Part shown: piece after piece, positions 63,341-64,000 of the stretch
Position numbering within the stretch: position 1 is the first letter of the stretch
Layout of the letters: each line of letters begins with the position of its first letter
Origin: Enterococcus sp. 9D6_DIV0238
Lineage (GTDB): Bacteria; Bacillota; Bacilli; Lactobacillales; Enterococcaceae
Length of the DNA: 64,000 nt
Assembly: GCF_002174455.2 (NCBI RefSeq)
Contig: NZ_CP147246.1
Span: 2,197,501 to 2,261,500 of the forward strand
Direction: 5' to 3'
Notes under the pieces: model-generated
The model's input: the letters and a program-made list of their open reading frames with translations, nothing else
Told to the model about the DNA's origin: nothing
Database searches by the model: none
Made by a program: the position numbers and the translations under genes

Positions 63341-64000
63341 TTGATTAAATTGGTTGCCATTGATTTGGATGGGACGTTATTAGACAGTAAGAAGGAAATT
63401 TCATCTAGGAATAAAGCTGTTTTAGCACAAGCAAAGGCAGCAGGTGTTAAGGTCGTTCTTTGTACAGGGCGTCCGTTAGCTGCGATAGAAGGATATCTTG
63501 AAACATTGGATCTGCGTGATAATGGTGATTATAGTATTACATTCAATGGTGGACTAGTCCAAAAAAATGATACGGGTGAAATCATTGAAAAAAATCCAAT
63601 GCCGCTTGAAGATATTCACGTTCTGCATGGATTAGCTGAAACTCTGAATGTCCCTTTGGATATTTTATCTGATGGAATAGTTCTTCAATTACCAGTTTCT
63701 AAAGAATACACTTCCTTATACAGTCAGCTAAATAATCTATTGACCTTCGAACCTGTTGAATTGGTTGATTTGACAGCTGAACGCATATACAACAAAGCGG
63801 TCGTAGCAATCGATGAGGATTATCTGGACGAACAAATCAAGAAAATTCCTAGTGAATTCTATGATAAATACGAAGTCATCAAAACGAGAAGTAATTTATT
63901 AGAATTCATGCCGAAAGGAATCACAAAAGCGTACGGTATTTCTCTATTAGCTAAAGATTTAGCTATTGAGCAGGAAGAGATCATGACGATCGGTGATGAG
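63341..64000 (+). CDS. HAD-superfamily Cof-type phosphatase (partial, runs off window)
   Basis: TTG start with AAGGAGG upstream begins MIKLVAIDLDGTLLDSKKE, the HAD motif I; CTGRPLA follows (motif II) and the frame is open to the window end at MTIGDE, just where motif IV lies. Cof/YidA-type sugar phosphatase family. About 220 residues of an expected ~270 are present. In many Firmicutes a HAD gene lies between smc and ftsY. Confidence 0.92.
   Translation, partial: MIKLVAIDLDGTLLDSKKEISSRNKAVLAQAKAAGVKVVLCTGRPLAAIEGYLETLDLRDNGDYSITFNGGLVQKNDTGEIIEKNPMPLEDIHVLHGLAETLNVPLDILSDGIVLQLPVSKEYTSLYSQLNNLLTFEPVELVDLTAERIYNKAVVAIDEDYLDEQIKKIPSEFYDKYEVIKTRSNLLEFMPKGITKAYGISLLAKDLAIEQEEIMTIGDE

Overview
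The window is chromosomal DNA of a low-GC Gram-positive coccus, most likely an Enterococcus. Evidence: enterococcal WxL surface-protein genes, an IreP/IreK-type phosphatase/kinase pair, and Shine-Dalgarno sites and codon use typical of lactobacillales. The backbone follows the known Bacillus/Enterococcus order yicC-gmk-rpoZ-priA-def-fmt-rsmB-stp-prkC-rsgA-rpe-thiN-rpmB-asp23-fakA-recG-plsX-acpP-rnc-smc. Species cannot be fixed from the sequence alone.

Layout. 1-970: an AT-rich stretch with a broken small gene. 975-7802: two paralogous D,D-carboxypeptidases on the minus strand, flanking a patatin-like lipase, a YdbC/PC4 protein, yicC and a hypothetical gene. 8162-9086: gmk and rpoZ. 9350-18705: first accessory island, inserted between rpoZ and priA. 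It holds a tyrosine recombinase flanked by inverted and direct repeats, then a WxL/cell-surface operon (lectin-WxL, LPxTG peptide, two WxL proteins, DUF916/DUF3324 protein, membrane protein, a signal-peptidase-like protein lacking its catalytic residues, and a winged-helix regulator). 18898-20506: an ECF sigma factor and its DUF4179 anti-sigma factor behind a textbook ECF promoter. 20758-32685: housekeeping genes priA to rpmB, plus a choloylglycine-hydrolase-family gene. 32865-45230: second accessory island, between rpmB and asp23. 45446-63038: asp23, fakA, recG, plsX, acpP, oppDFBCA, ndk, rnc, smc. The window ends inside a HAD phosphatase gene. Two families of structured intergenic repeats are dispersed through the backbone.

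The most interesting locus is the second island. I read it as a quorum-sensing-linked, daptide-like RiPP system. Six short peptides on the minus strand all end in threonine and share a leader motif. Diverging from them is an operon with a methyltransferase-aminotransferase fusion, an HExxH membrane protease, a short-chain dehydrogenase, an ABC exporter and two unrecognised proteins. Known daptides (Microbacterium) have a C-terminal Thr converted to a dimethylated diamine by an oxidoreductase, a class III aminotransferase and a methyltransferase, and the enzymes here fit that chemistry. The peptide array also contains two unexplained 17- and 19-residue peptides and two small membrane proteins arranged in a repeated cassette. 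An agrBDCA-type system with a predicted CSFFY thiolactone follows directly.
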